Source of the DNA: Propionicicella superfundia DSM 22317
GTDB lineage: Bacteria; Actinomycetota; Actinomycetes; Propionibacteriales; Propionibacteriaceae
Assembly (NCBI RefSeq): GCF_000423465.1
Contig: NZ_KE384020.1
Location: 427,671 to 491,670, forward strand
Direction of reading: 5' to 3'
DNA: 64,000 nucleotides
Both the position numbers and the translations under genes were made by a program. Shown in pieces: positions 17,452 to 27,003 of the stretch. The notes below the pieces were generated by a model. It saw only the letters and a list, made by a program, of their open reading frames with translations, did no database searches and was not told where the DNA came from. Within the stretch, counting starts at the first letter, position 1. The number at the start of each line of letters is the position of its first letter.

Positions 17452-18156
17452 CTACAGCGAGGTCTCCTCGTCCGGCTCGCGGGCGGGGACACGGACCGTG
17501 TTGGGCGCGAGGTAGTTCGCCAGCTCGACCTCGTTGGAGGGGTCGACGATGAACAGCAGTTCGTCGCTGTACTCGAGCGCGGCGTCACGATCCGGAGGCC
17601 TGGCCGCCCCGTCGCGGATGATGGCGACGAGCACGGCTTCGCCCGGCAGGCTGAGTTCGCCGATGCGCCGTCCTTCCATCGGCGAACCGGCCGGCAGCGT
17701 CATCTCGACCAGGTTGGACTTCCCGCCCCGGAACGAGAACAGGCGCACGAGGTCGCCGACCGTCACGGCCTCCTCGACCAGGGCGCACATGAGGCGCGGT
17801 GTCGACACGGCCACGTCCACACCCCACAGCTCGTCGAACATCCACTCGTTCGACGGGTGATTCACGCGGGCGACTGTTCGGGGCACACCGAACTCCGTCT
17901 TGGCCAGCAGGGAGTGCACCAGGTTCACCTTGTCGTCGCCCGTGGCGGCGATGGCGACGTCCACCGTCTCGAGGTCGGCCTCCTCCAGTGAGCTCATCTC
18001 GCACGCATCGGCCAGCAGCCACTCGGCCTCGGGGACGCTGTCGGGCTTGATCGCGCCGGGGGAACGGTCGATGAGCAGGATCTCGTGCCCGTTGGCGATG
18101 AGTTCGCGGGCGATCGACCGGCCCACGTTGCCGGCTCCTGCAATCGTGACACGCAT
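17452..18156 (-). CDS. TrkA-type potassium uptake regulator (second of a pair)
   Basis: A 234-residue cytoplasmic protein with an N-terminal RCK/Rossmann domain (GAGNVGRSIARELIANGHEI, dinucleotide fold) and a C-terminal RCK_C domain from about residue 140. Such proteins gate Trk/Ktr potassium channels in response to NAD(H) or ATP/ADP. It lies 10 bp downstream of a second TrkA gene and is co-transcribed with it. No channel subunit lies in the pair; the divergent APC permease is the nearest transporter. Confidence 0.88.
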   Translation of the reverse strand: MRVTIAGAGNVGRSIARELIANGHEILLIDRSPGAIKPDSVPEAEWLLADACEMSSLEEADLETVDVAIAATGDDKVNLVHSLLAKTEFGVPRTVARVNHPSNEWMFDELWGVDVAVSTPRLMCALVEEAVTVGDLVRLFSFRGGKSNLVEMTLPAGSPMEGRRIGELSLPGEAVLVAIIRDGAARPPDRDAALEYSDELLFIVDPSNEVELANYLAPNTVRVPAREPDEETSL

Positions 18157-18166
18157 GGCTCTCCGT

Positions 18167-18832
18167 TCAGTGCTTCATGGGAGGCTGACCGAGGACCGCC
18201 TCGACATCGCTCTGCCGATCGTTCTCGACGGCGGCGAACACGAGGTCTCCGTCCTGGAACACCGTCTTGGCCTCGGGGATCATCCCGATCCCGAAACGGG
18301 TCAGGAACGGGATGGGCGTGTGCGCGACGGCGGAGAGATGCTCGATCGTCCGGCCCACCCAGCCCGGATTCACATACACCTGCACGAGCCGGACCGAACC
18401 GCTGGGGTCACGCCACTGCGGCACGGCACCGCCGGGCAGCAGCCGGCGCATCACCTGGTCGGCGGCCCAGCGCACCGTCGCGACCGACGGAATGCCGAGC
18501 CGCTCGTACACCTCGGCGCGGCCGGAATCGTAGATGCGGGCGACGACGTTCTCGACGCCGAAGGTCTCGCGGACGACACGGGCGGCAAGGATGTTGGAGT
18601 TGTCACCGCTCGACACGGCCGCAAAGCCGTCTGCCGACTTGATGCCGGCCCGAATCAGCACTCCCCGGTCGAAGCCGACGCCCTTGACCGTGAGCCCCTT
18701 GAAGTCGGCACCCAGCCTGCGGAAGGAGTCGGAGTCGATGTCGATGATCGCGATCGTGTGGCCACGCTTCTCCAAGCCGCGTGCCAACGTCGCGCCCACA
18801 CGCCCGCAGCCCATTATGACGATGTGCACCAT
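18167..18832 (-). CDS. TrkA-type potassium uptake regulator (first of a pair)
   Basis: A 221-residue RCK_N/RCK_C protein. The dinucleotide-binding loop is GCGRVGATLARGLEKRGHTI with the ribose-binding acidic end IIDID. RCK_C follows from about residue 140. GGAAGGGG just upstream supports the ATG at 18832 over a start nine codons earlier. With the next gene it resembles the CeoB/CeoC pair of mycobacteria, which lies near the same conserved block. The two proteins probably form a hetero-oligomer. Confidence 0.88.
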   Translation of the reverse strand: MVHIVIMGCGRVGATLARGLEKRGHTIAIIDIDSDSFRRLGADFKGLTVKGVGFDRGVLIRAGIKSADGFAAVSSGDNSNILAARVVRETFGVENVVARIYDSGRAEVYERLGIPSVATVRWAADQVMRRLLPGGAVPQWRDPSGSVRLVQVYVNPGWVGRTIEHLSAVAHTPIPFLTRFGIGMIPEAKTVFQDGDLVFAAVENDRQSDVEAVLGQPPMKH

Positions 18833-18946
18833 GCCCCTTCCGGCCCGTGACGAATGCAAAGTACCAAATCGGGATGGGCACCGTCATCGCCACGGCACGA
18901 ACGGATCGGGCACTGTCCACCGTCCGCACTGCAGGCGCCGGAAGAC

Positions 18947-18959
18947 TATTGTTCCTCCG
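18947..18959 (+). promoter_or_regulatory. leaderless promoter of the APC permease
   Basis: TATTGT at 18947-18952, six bases, then the GTG at 18959. The box decides the start: the open frame extends 35 codons further upstream without conserved-looking sequence. Confidence 0.55.
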
Positions 18960-21028
18960 TGAGTATCGGCGATGCCGTGAAGCGGGTCCTGGTGGGCCGG
19001 AAGCTGGCGAGCAGCCAACTGGGGGACACGCTGCTGCCCAAGCGCATCGCGCTACCCGTTTTCGCGTCCGACGCGTTGAGTTCCGTCGCCTATGCACCCG
19101 ATGAGATCCTGCTCACGCTGTCGTTGGCGGGCATGGCCGGTTTCGCCTTCTCGTGGGAGATCGGCCTGGCCGTCGGCTTCGTGATGTTCATCGTCGTGCT
19201 CAGCTACCGGCAGGTCGTCCACGCCTACCCCTCGGGCGGCGGCGATTTCGAGGTGGCCACAGTGAACCTGGGGCCGAATGCGGGTCTGACCGTCGCGTCC
19301 GCCCTCCTCGTCGACTACGTCCTGACCGTCGCCGTGTCGGTGTCCTCGGGCGTGCAGAACGTGGAGGCCCTGATCCCGCAGATCGCGGGGCACGAGGGAT
19401 GGGTCGCCGCCGGATGCATCGTTCTTCTCACCGCGCTCAACCTGCGCGGTGCCCGCGAGTCGGGAACCCTCTTCGCCATCCCGACGTACTGCTTCATGGT
19501 CGGCGTCCTCGGCATGATCGGATGGGGCCTGTTCCAGATCCTCGTGCTGGACATCCCGTTGCGGGCGTCCACCGCCGGGTACGAGGTCGTGGGCGACCCG
19601 TTCTACCTGCAGATGAACGCCTTTGCGATGGTCGCGCTGCTGGCGCGGGCGTTCTCGTCCGGCTGCGCCGCGCTGACCGGTGTCGAGGCCATCGCCAACG
19701 GCGTTCCGGCGTTCCGGCGGCCGAAGTCCAAGAACGCGGCCGCGACGCTCGCCCTCCTCGGAACGATCGCGATCTCGATGATGCTCGGCATCATCGCGCT
19801 GGCGAACCTCACGGGGCTCAAGCTCATCGACCCGCACGGCGGCAGCCACTTCGAGGTGGACGGGCAGCGGGTCGACGCGGATCTGACGGCCATCGGCCAA
19901 CTCGCCGACATGATCTTCCGCGACTTCCCGCCGGGCTTCTACTTCGTGATCACGGCGACGTTCGTGATCCTGTTCCTCGCGGCCAACACCGCGTTCAACG
20001 GCTTCCCCGTGCTGGCCAGCATCCTGGCGCGATCGGAGTACCTGCCGCGGGCGCTGTACACGCGCGGGGACCGGCTCGCCTACAGCAACGGCATCATCGC
20101 GCTGGCGACCCCGGCGATCATTCTCGTCCTCGTGTTCAACGCGTCGGTGACCGCTCTCATCCAGTTGTACGTCGTCGGCGTCTTCGTGTCGTTCACGGTC
20201 AGCCAGCTCGGCATGGTCCGTCACTGGACGCGACATCTGCGGGTCGAGACCGACGCCAGGGCGCGCGCCCGCATGCAGCGCAGCCGGATCATCAACGCGG
20301 TGGGCCTGTCCTGCACCGGGACCGTCCTGGTGATCGTGCTCGTCTCCAAGTTCGTGTACGGCGCGTACATCGCCGTCATCGCGATGGTGGCCGTCTTCGC
20401 CGTCATGAAGTCGATCCACCGGCACTACGCGAAGGTGATCGCCGAGACGGCCCCGTCGCCCGACGACGTGCGGACACTGCCCAGCCGGGTGCGTGCGGTC
20501 GTCCTCGTGTTCGACGTGTCCAAGCCCAGCATGCGCGCCCTCAACTTCGCGAAGGCGATCCGGCCCAGTTCGCTGGCGTGCATCACCGTCGCCGCCGAGG
20601 AGCAGGAGACGAGAGCGGTGTTGGAGGCGTGGGAGCGGGAGGACCTCGACGTGCCGCTCACCGTGCTGGCGTCGCCCTATCGCGAGGTCACCCGTCCCGT
20701 GCTGGAGTATGTGAACTCGCTGCGATCGGCCAATCCGCGGGACGTTGTGTGCGTGTTCATCCCCGAACTCGTCGTCGGCCACTGGTGGGAGCAGTTGCTG
20801 CACAACCAGAGTGCCCTGATCCTGCGGGCCCGGTTGTTCTTCATGCCGGGCGTGATGGTGACGAGCGTCCCCTACCGGCTGGCGTCGTCCCAGGCCGCGC
20901 TCGACCGCGCCAAACGCGGCGACGCCCAGGTGGCGGCGTGGCGGCGATCCGGATCGGGGCTCGTCCGTGCCCCGTCGATCGAAGGCGAACCGCCCGAGTC
21001 GAAGCATGCCGATGCCGGCCGTCGGTGA
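18959..21028 (+). CDS. APC-superfamily permease
   Basis: A 689-residue integral membrane protein of the amino acid/polyamine/organocation superfamily. About 12 hydrophobic segments fill residues 45-470, including FASDALSSVAYAPDEIL and the conserved FSSGCAALTGVEAIANGVPAF. The last 200 residues are cytoplasmic and contain an alpha/beta segment (VRAVVLVFDVSKPSMRAL) that may be regulatory. This long form resembles the permeases linked to the TrkA pair in actinobacteria, so a role in potassium or amino acid uptake is possible. The substrate is unknown. Confidence 0.82.
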   Translation: MSIGDAVKRVLVGRKLASSQLGDTLLPKRIALPVFASDALSSVAYAPDEILLTLSLAGMAGFAFSWEIGLAVGFVMFIVVLSYRQVVHAYPSGGGDFEVATVNLGPNAGLTVASALLVDYVLTVAVSVSSGVQNVEALIPQIAGHEGWVAAGCIVLLTALNLRGARESGTLFAIPTYCFMVGVLGMIGWGLFQILVLDIPLRASTAGYEVVGDPFYLQMNAFAMVALLARAFSSGCAALTGVEAIANGVPAFRRPKSKNAAATLALLGTIAISMMLGIIALANLTGLKLIDPHGGSHFEVDGQRVDADLTAIGQLADMIFRDFPPGFYFVITATFVILFLAANTAFNGFPVLASILARSEYLPRALYTRGDRLAYSNGIIALATPAIILVLVFNASVTALIQLYVVGVFVSFTVSQLGMVRHWTRHLRVETDARARARMQRSRIINAVGLSCTGTVLVIVLVSKFVYGAYIAVIAMVAVFAVMKSIHRHYAKVIAETAPSPDDVRTLPSRVRAVVLVFDVSKPSMRALNFAKAIRPSSLACITVAAEEQETRAVLEAWEREDLDVPLTVLASPYREVTRPVLEYVNSLRSANPRDVVCVFIPELVVGHWWEQLLHNQSALILRARLFFMPGVMVTSVPYRLASSQAALDRAKRGDAQVAAWRRSGSGLVRAPSIEGEPPESKHADAGRR

Positions 21029-22187
21029 CGTGGTGGGGCCGCTGGACGTCGGCCCTGTCGCCCACGGCGGCCACTTCGTCGCCCATCACGACGGTCGGGT
21101 GCTGTTCGTCCGTCACGCATTGCCCGGTGAGCGGGTCACCGTGCGCCTCACCCAGGTCAACGCGTCCGTGCTCCGCGGCGACGCCATCGAGATCCAGCAT
21201 GCGGCCGACGACCGCGTCGAGCCGCCGTGCACGGCCTTCGGGCCCGGGGGATGCGGCGGCTGCGACTTCCAGCACATCGCCGTCGCGCGGCAGCGGGAAC
21301 TGAAGGCGGACGTCCTGCGGGACCAGTTGCGGCGACTCGCCCGGCTGGAGTGGGACGGCGAGGTGGAGGCCGTTCCGGGCGACGACGGGGGACTGGGGTG
21401 GCGGACCCGTGCACGCTACCTCGTGAGCGCCGGCCGACTGGGAATGCGGGCACACAGATCGCATCGCTTCGTCGCGCTCCCCGCGGAGGGCTGCCTGCTC
21501 GCCGTGCCGGCGTTGCGACGGCCCGCGTTGGCGGACGGACGGCTCGAGCGGGTGCGCGAATCCCGCGGGCGAGGCGGTCGCGGCCAGACGCGGGAGCGGG
21601 AGCTCGTCGTGATGGCCGGGCCCGACGGTCGCCCGCTCGCACGGGGTGCGGCGACGACGCTGCGGGTGGGGGAGCGGCCCTTCCGGCTCACGGGCGAGAG
21701 CTTCTGGCAGGTCCATCCGGGTGCCGCCGCGGCGCTCGCGGAGGCCGTCGTCACCGGACTGGCGCCTGCACCGGGTGAGACCGCCCTGGATCTGTATTGC
21801 GGCGCCGGGCTGTTCGTCGGCGTCCTGGCCGAGCGGGGCGTTGCGGTGGCCGGAGTCGAAGGCAACAGCGCCGCCGTGGCGCTGGCGCGGCGGAATGTCC
21901 CGGAGGCGTCCTTCGCCGTCGGCGACGTCGCGCGGGCGCTCGTCGAGGCCCACGCCACCGACCTCGTCGTGCTCGACCCGCCGCGCGTCGGCGCAGGCCG
22001 TGCCGTGATGGCGGCGATCCTGGCACGCGCTCCGCGCGCCGTCGCCTATGTCGCATGCGACCCGGCTGCGCTGGCCCGCGACCTGGCGGATCTGCCGCCC
22101 GAGTACGCCGTGACGTCGATCCGCGCCTTCGACCTGTTCCCCATGACACAGCACGTCGAAACGGTCGCGATCCTGTCACGCCGCTGA
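21006..22187 (+). CDS. TRAM-domain RNA (uracil-5-)-methyltransferase, TrmA/RumA family
   Basis: A 393-residue class I SAM-dependent RNA methyltransferase. The N-terminal TRAM domain (about 5-55) is followed by PGGCGGCDFQH, part of an Fe-S-type cysteine cluster. The Rossmann domain has the SAM loop LDLYCGAGLFVG (about 262), the DPPRVGAG motif and the catalytic cysteine in VAYVACDPAAL, with MTQHVETVAIL at the end. It should methylate uracil C5 in tRNA or 23S rRNA. The ATG at 21006 overlaps the end of the permease gene by 23 bp, implying translational coupling. Confidence 0.85.
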   Translation: MPMPAVGDVVGPLDVGPVAHGGHFVAHHDGRVLFVRHALPGERVTVRLTQVNASVLRGDAIEIQHAADDRVEPPCTAFGPGGCGGCDFQHIAVARQRELKADVLRDQLRRLARLEWDGEVEAVPGDDGGLGWRTRARYLVSAGRLGMRAHRSHRFVALPAEGCLLAVPALRRPALADGRLERVRESRGRGGRGQTRERELVVMAGPDGRPLARGAATTLRVGERPFRLTGESFWQVHPGAAAALAEAVVTGLAPAPGETALDLYCGAGLFVGVLAERGVAVAGVEGNSAAVALARRNVPEASFAVGDVARALVEAHATDLVVLDPPRVGAGRAVMAAILARAPRAVAYVACDPAALARDLADLPPEYAVTSIRAFDLFPMTQHVETVAILSRR

Positions 22188-22329
22188 CCGCATGCGCCGA
22201 TCGATCGGCTTTCCGGACAGGCCCGGTGTGCAGGTCTAGGATCCGACTGAACGCTGTGACGCGGCCCAGATTCGCGCCCTCCGGCCCTGGGCGACGACAT
22301 GCGGCTGCTCGGCTGAAGAGAGTCCGGAG

Positions 22330-23820
22330 ATGCCAGGCAGTCGACCGATCGCAACCGCGGTGCTGGGGCGAACCCTTCGCCACCGCGAGGTCTGGGTGGG
22401 CTTCGGGGCCTGTGTCGTGGTGGCCGTGACCTCGGTCACGGTGCGGCAGAGTCCGCTGTTCGATCTCCCCGCTGCGCTGGCGGCCGTGCGCGATGCCATC
22501 GCGGGGCAGGCAGAGCAGGTGGTCCTGCTGGCGGCGACCGCGGCCCTGATCGCGGCGTGGCTGCGACTCCGGCCCCGGCGCGAGGCGGGAGCCGTGTCCC
22601 CCGAGACGGTCGTCGTGGTGTGGAGCGCGCCGCTGCTGGTCGCCCTGCCGAGCTTCACCGACGACCCCTGGGCCTACTTCGATCAAGGATGGCAGCTCTC
22701 CCGTGGCATCGATCCGTATGTCGTGGGGCTGACGGACGCCGGTGGCCCGTTCGCGCCCTTCGTCGACCCCTCCTGGGCGCATACGGCGACCGCCTACCCG
22801 CCCGTGGCGCTCCGGCTGAGTCAGGCGGTCGTGCTGGCCGCGGACGCGCATCCGCTGGCATCGCTGCTCGTCCTGCGGCTCGTCGCACTCGCGGCCCTGC
22901 TCGCGTGCGGCTGGAGCATCCGGAGGCTGGCACCGCTCGCGGGCGTCCGCGGGGACGTGGCGTGCTGGGCGGTGGTCGCGAACCCCTTCCTGCTGCTGGA
23001 GGGCGTGTTCAACGCGCATACGGAACTGCTGATGGTCGCCGTCGTGCTGGTCGCGTTCACCGTCGCCCGCGGCCGGTTCGGGGTCGTTCTCGGGGCGGCC
23101 TTCCTCGCGGTGGCCGCGGCTCTCAAGCAGCCGGCGATCGTGTTCGCACCGGCCTTGGCGCTGTTCACGGTGCCGCCCGCCGTGCGGGCGCGGGGCCGAT
23201 CGCGGGTGTGGGTGTCCGCGGCGTCCCGACTTCTCCTGGTCGGCCTCGTCGGCAGCGCGGTGTTCCTGCTGATCTCCTGGGCGAGCGGGCTGGGGACCGG
23301 CTGGATCGCGAACACGGGAACGCCCTCGCGGAACTGGTCGCCCTCGGCGGCCCACCTGCTGCGCCCGGTGATCAACGCCGTGGCGCGCACTGCGGGAGCG
23401 GACACGCCCGTCGTCTCGTTCGCCGTGGTGGCCGGCTCCCTCACCGTCGCCGGGCTCGTCGCCATGGCTGTCGCGGCGGTGATCACCGTCCCGACATGGT
23501 CGTGGGCGCGGCTCGCGTGGGTGAGCGCTCTGGTCTACCTCCTGATGTCCGCGAGTCTGTGGCCCTGGTACGCGGTGCCTCTGGTCGTGTTCCTCGCGCT
23601 CGACGGCGACAGCCCCCGGGCGCCCCGCACGGCCGTCTGCGCGACGGTGGTCCTCACCGTCTGGTCGGCCGCGGGCGGTGACGTCCTGACGCCTTCCCAC
23701 GCCCTGCTCGCCGCGGTCCTGCTGGCGCTGCTGGTCTTCCGCTATGCCCCTGACCTGCCCGAGCTGGCACGGCGGGCACCGCGGTACGCGCACCCCGCCG
23801 GATGGGATGAGCACTCGTGA
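22330..23820 (+). CDS. GT-C-like polytopic glycosyltransferase (alpha-mannosyltransferase-like)
   Basis: A 496-residue membrane protein with about 12 hydrophobic helices. The first extracytoplasmic loop contains DDPWAYFDQGWQLSRGIDPY, which resembles the acidic catalytic loop of polyprenol-phosphomannose-dependent alpha-1,6-mannosyltransferases (MptA/MptB group). TAYPPVALRLSQ and LKQPAIVFAPAL are also typical of these GT-C enzymes. It would transfer a sugar from a lipid carrier on the outer membrane face; donor and acceptor are inferred. A TAGGAT box at about 22238 may be its -10. Its stop overlaps the next membrane gene. Confidence 0.68.
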   Translation: MPGSRPIATAVLGRTLRHREVWVGFGACVVVAVTSVTVRQSPLFDLPAALAAVRDAIAGQAEQVVLLAATAALIAAWLRLRPRREAGAVSPETVVVVWSAPLLVALPSFTDDPWAYFDQGWQLSRGIDPYVVGLTDAGGPFAPFVDPSWAHTATAYPPVALRLSQAVVLAADAHPLASLLVLRLVALAALLACGWSIRRLAPLAGVRGDVACWAVVANPFLLLEGVFNAHTELLMVAVVLVAFTVARGRFGVVLGAAFLAVAAALKQPAIVFAPALALFTVPPAVRARGRSRVWVSAASRLLLVGLVGSAVFLLISWASGLGTGWIANTGTPSRNWSPSAAHLLRPVINAVARTAGADTPVVSFAVVAGSLTVAGLVAMAVAAVITVPTWSWARLAWVSALVYLLMSASLWPWYAVPLVVFLALDGDSPRAPRTAVCATVVLTVWSAAGGDVLTPSHALLAAVLLALLVFRYAPDLPELARRAPRYAHPAGWDEHS

Positions 23821-25283
23821 CCGCTCCGCAGCGCGTGTTCCGCGGCCCGGGGAGCACCGCCGGTGAACGTCACCCGGGTGCCGGTCCCCGGCGGCAGCAG
23901 GATCCTGCGCGGGGAACGCCCGCGGCGAGGCGTGCCGGGTCGACTCGCCCACGACGGGCCGTTCCTGCACACCCGCCCGGACGGAGAGCGACCCGCTGGG
24001 TGTTCGCCGGGCTGGCACTGGTGGGGCTGTTCACGGTGCTGCCGATGGCGGTGGGCTACAACGACAAGACACGCATGGCGACGATCCAGGCGATCGTGGA
24101 GCAGGGACGGCTCACGATCGATCACACCGCTTTCGCCGACACGATGGACAAGGTCTGCATCCTCGGCCAGTACTTCTCCGACAAGCCCGTCACCCCGCAG
24201 CTTCTCGGCGCCCTCGTGTACGCGCCGATCCATGCACTCGGCATTCCGTTGCACGAGGACTGGAGCCTGGCGTACTACCTCATCACGCTCCTCACGGTGA
24301 AGCTCTTCTGGTGGCTGTCGCTGATCGCGTTCCACAAGGCGCTCGCGTACACGGGCCTTCCGGTGGGACGCCGACTGCTGCTCACGGTCGCCCTCGGGGT
24401 CGGGACGCTGGTGTTCTCCTGGTCGGCCACGTTCAACAACCACTCCCTGGCGGCGTCGTGGGTGACCATCGGGTTCTGGCTCCTGCTCCGGGCTCGGCAC
24501 GACGGTGCCCTCGTCCCGAACCTGGCGCTGAGCGGCCTGTTCTTCGGCCTCGCCGGTGGTTCGGACGTGCCGACGCTGGCGTTCCCCGCGGCGTTCGGCG
24601 CGTACCTGTTGTCCGATCGTCGGTTGCGCCGTGGGGCGTGGGCCTACGCGGGGGCGCTGCTGGTGGCGCTTGCTCCGGGGGTCGCCGTCAACGTCGCGAT
24701 CTCGGGCAGCGTCGTCCCGGTGCAGCTCGTCCCAAGGTACTTCGCGTTCCCGGGCTCACCGTGGACGACGGCCGACCTCACCGGCGCGGGCGTCAACAGC
24801 GGGATATCCCTGCTCCGCTACGCCACGACGATGCTGGTGGGGGAGCGCGGATTCCTCGTGTACAACCCGTTCAGTCTGCTCGCGATCCCCCTGATGGTCG
24901 CCGAGTTCGTACGCCGGCGCCGGTTCGCCCGGGAAGCGCTCGTCGTGACGGCGATGTCGGTCGTCATCGTGGCGTTCTACGCCCTCACCTCGACCAACTA
25001 CGGCGGATACAGCTACAGCATCCGATGGTTCGTGCCGATGCTGCCGTTGTGGATGTTCTTCCTCTACCCCCTGCTGGAGAGGCCGGGGCGCCGTCCGTGG
25101 GCCGTGTTCGTCGCGCTTCTGGCGGTATCGGTGCCCATCGCGGTCATCGGCACCTGGAACCCCTGGACCTATATCTCGCTCGACCCTGTGCCTCTTCGCG
25201 CCAATCTTCTCTCGCTGCCGGAGTTGGCCCGCTCCTTGTATGACGCGATCCTGTCGGCCATGGGTGGTTCCCGCCCGGGGTAG
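23817..25283 (+). CDS. polytopic membrane protein, PMT/GT39-like
   Basis: A 488-residue protein with a 60-residue Arg/Pro-rich cytoplasmic head and about 11 membrane helices. The first outside loop, GYNDKTRMATIQAIVEQGRLTIDHT then FSDKPVTPQLLGALVY, resembles protein O-mannosyltransferase-like GT-C enzymes. The GTG start at 23817 overlaps the upstream glycosyltransferase by four bases, so both are made together and probably act in the same cell-envelope glycan or glycoprotein pathway. No catalytic residue is proven. Confidence 0.62.
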   Translation: MTAPQRVFRGPGSTAGERHPGAGPRRQQDPARGTPAARRAGSTRPRRAVPAHPPGRRATRWVFAGLALVGLFTVLPMAVGYNDKTRMATIQAIVEQGRLTIDHTAFADTMDKVCILGQYFSDKPVTPQLLGALVYAPIHALGIPLHEDWSLAYYLITLLTVKLFWWLSLIAFHKALAYTGLPVGRRLLLTVALGVGTLVFSWSATFNNHSLAASWVTIGFWLLLRARHDGALVPNLALSGLFFGLAGGSDVPTLAFPAAFGAYLLSDRRLRRGAWAYAGALLVALAPGVAVNVAISGSVVPVQLVPRYFAFPGSPWTTADLTGAGVNSGISLLRYATTMLVGERGFLVYNPFSLLAIPLMVAEFVRRRRFAREALVVTAMSVVIVAFYALTSTNYGGYSYSIRWFVPMLPLWMFFLYPLLERPGRRPWAVFVALLAVSVPIAVIGTWNPWTYISLDPVPLRANLLSLPELARSLYDAILSAMGGSRPG

Positions 25284-25293
25284 GGCGGACGAA

Positions 25294-25321
25294 GGGGGCG
25301 GATCCAACCGGATCCGCCCCC
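25294..25321. terminator. bidirectional intrinsic terminator
   Basis: A perfect 12-bp stem (GGGGGCGGATCC, loop AACC, complement) extended by one A-T pair, between the convergent membrane gene and the FGGY kinase. Confidence 0.8.
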
Positions 25322-25333
25322 TCGCCGCGTCGA

Positions 25334-26854
25334 TCAGACGAAGATCGTCGGCTCGAGCGCCTCGTAGACGGCGACGAACCGGGCGAATGCGGCGTCGTAC
25401 GCCGCCGCGTTCTCGGGCTTCGGCTCGTAGCGCTTGGTGACCTTCACGGCGCGCTTCACGGCGGCCTGCGCGTCAGGGTACAGCCCGATGCCGATGCCGG
25501 AGTAGAGAGCGGCGCCGAGGCATCCGGTCTCGGACGTCTGCAGCAGGTCGATCGGGCACTGGAAGATATCGGCGAGCATCTGGCACCACAGGGGCGACTT
25601 CGCCGCGCCACCGGTCAACCGGATGGACGTGACCTCGATGCCGGCCTGCTTCTGCGCCTCGACGATCTCCCGCATCTCGAAGCAGATGCCCTCGAGGACC
25701 GCACGGGCCATGTCCGCCTTGGTGGTGCCGAGGGACATACCGATGAAGGTGGCCTGCGCCTTGCCGTTCTGCCGGGACCCGGCCGCACCCTGCAGGTAGG
25801 GCAGGAAGGTCACGCCGTTGGCGCCCGGAGGCACCTGTGCGACGGACTCGGTGATGACGTCGTAGGGATCGCGACCGGACTCGGCGGCGACCGACCTCTC
25901 CATGTCGGCGAGGGTGTCGCGGTACCAGCGGAACGCGGAGGCCGAGGTGAGGGAGAACGCCTCGATCGTCCAGTTGCCGACGCCGTGGTTGGGCTTGACC
26001 ACCAGCTTGCCGGCCGGATCGCGGTTGGGCTCGCCCAGCACGACGAAGCACGAGCCGAACGTGCCGATGACCATCACGGTCTCGCCGGGGTTCACGGCCC
26101 CGCCGCCGAACGTGGAGCAGTTCTGGTCGTGCGCCGCGACGCACAGCGCGGTGCCCTCGGCGAGCCCTGTCTGCGCGGCCACCTCAGCGGTGATGTGGCC
26201 CACGACCTTGCCGGGCTCCAGCGCGATCTTCGCCCGCTTCTCGATCGGGATGCCGAGGATGTCGTGCGTGACCGGATCCCAGTCGAAGGTGTCGGTGATG
26301 AGGGTGCCCTCGCGGGACGCCGAGGAGAGGTCGGTCCAGTAGTCCTCGGCGCCGAACGCGCGCAGGAAGTAGTCCTGGTTGGTCGAGAACAGCGCGGTCT
26401 TCGCCCAGTTCTCCGGCTCGTTCTCGCGCAGCCATTCGAGCTTCGAGTACGACCAGGTGGAGCCCAGCGGATTCCCGGTGATCTTGTAGTAGGTGTCCTT
26501 GTCGAGCTTCTCCCCGAGCTGCGCGAGGGTCTCCTCGCCGCGCAGATCCTGCCAGCCGACGAACGGCCGGATCAGCTTTCCGTCCTCGTCGAGCAGGCCG
26601 ATGACCGAGCCCTGGGAGGAGATGCCCATCGCCTTGATATCGGCCGGGTCGACCCCGGACGCCTCGACGGCGGCCTTGACGCTGGCGTAGAGGGCCGGCG
26701 TGATGTCCTCCGGGATCTGCTCCACCCAGCCCTTCTGCGGGTAGTAGCACGGGTATTCGCGGTAGTCGGAGGCGATGACGTTACCGTCGAGGTCGAAGAC
26801 ACAGGCCTTGCAGCCGGTCGTGCCCTCGTCGAGTCCAAGCAGATATTCCGCCAT
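25334..26854 (-). CDS. FGGY-family sugar kinase of the twin-DeoC cluster
   Basis: A 506-residue FGGY kinase. The phosphate-binding loop GLDEGTTGCKACVFDLDG is at the N-terminus, the catalytic aspartate is in CVAAHDQNCSTFG near residue 235, and LTGGAAKSPLWCQM plus CLGAALYSGIG form the C-terminal nucleotide lobe. AAAGGA lies before the ATG at 26854. It is transcribed after one DeoC-like gene, with a hairpin between them, and a second DeoC-like gene runs divergently. The kinase probably phosphorylates a free sugar that the aldolases then cleave. Xylulokinase is the nearest textbook name, but the partners argue for another substrate. Confidence 0.85.
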   Translation of the reverse strand: MAEYLLGLDEGTTGCKACVFDLDGNVIASDYREYPCYYPQKGWVEQIPEDITPALYASVKAAVEASGVDPADIKAMGISSQGSVIGLLDEDGKLIRPFVGWQDLRGEETLAQLGEKLDKDTYYKITGNPLGSTWSYSKLEWLRENEPENWAKTALFSTNQDYFLRAFGAEDYWTDLSSASREGTLITDTFDWDPVTHDILGIPIEKRAKIALEPGKVVGHITAEVAAQTGLAEGTALCVAAHDQNCSTFGGGAVNPGETVMVIGTFGSCFVVLGEPNRDPAGKLVVKPNHGVGNWTIEAFSLTSASAFRWYRDTLADMERSVAAESGRDPYDVITESVAQVPPGANGVTFLPYLQGAAGSRQNGKAQATFIGMSLGTTKADMARAVLEGICFEMREIVEAQKQAGIEVTSIRLTGGAAKSPLWCQMLADIFQCPIDLLQTSETGCLGAALYSGIGIGLYPDAQAAVKRAVKVTKRYEPKPENAAAYDAAFARFVAVYEALEPTIFV

Positions 26855-26934
26855 TGGAATGTCCTTTCGTTTTCTGTCCGTATGGACGATCGGTTGTCGT
26901 CCGTCGGGCTGCGGCCGTCGGCCGAGCCCACGAG

Positions 26935-26960
26935 TGCGGTGTGGCCGCAGCCGCACCGCA
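26935..26960 (-). terminator. intercistronic hairpin between deoC-like gene and kinase
   Basis: TGCGGTGTGGC, loop CGCA, GCCGCACCGCA (one G-U pair), in the 149-bp gap between two co-directional genes. It may terminate or protect part of the transcript and so set the aldolase to kinase ratio. Confidence 0.4.
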
Positions 26961-27003
26961 CTGCAAGCGCCGTCGCCCGTGACGGCGGGGATTTTCGGGC
27001 AGA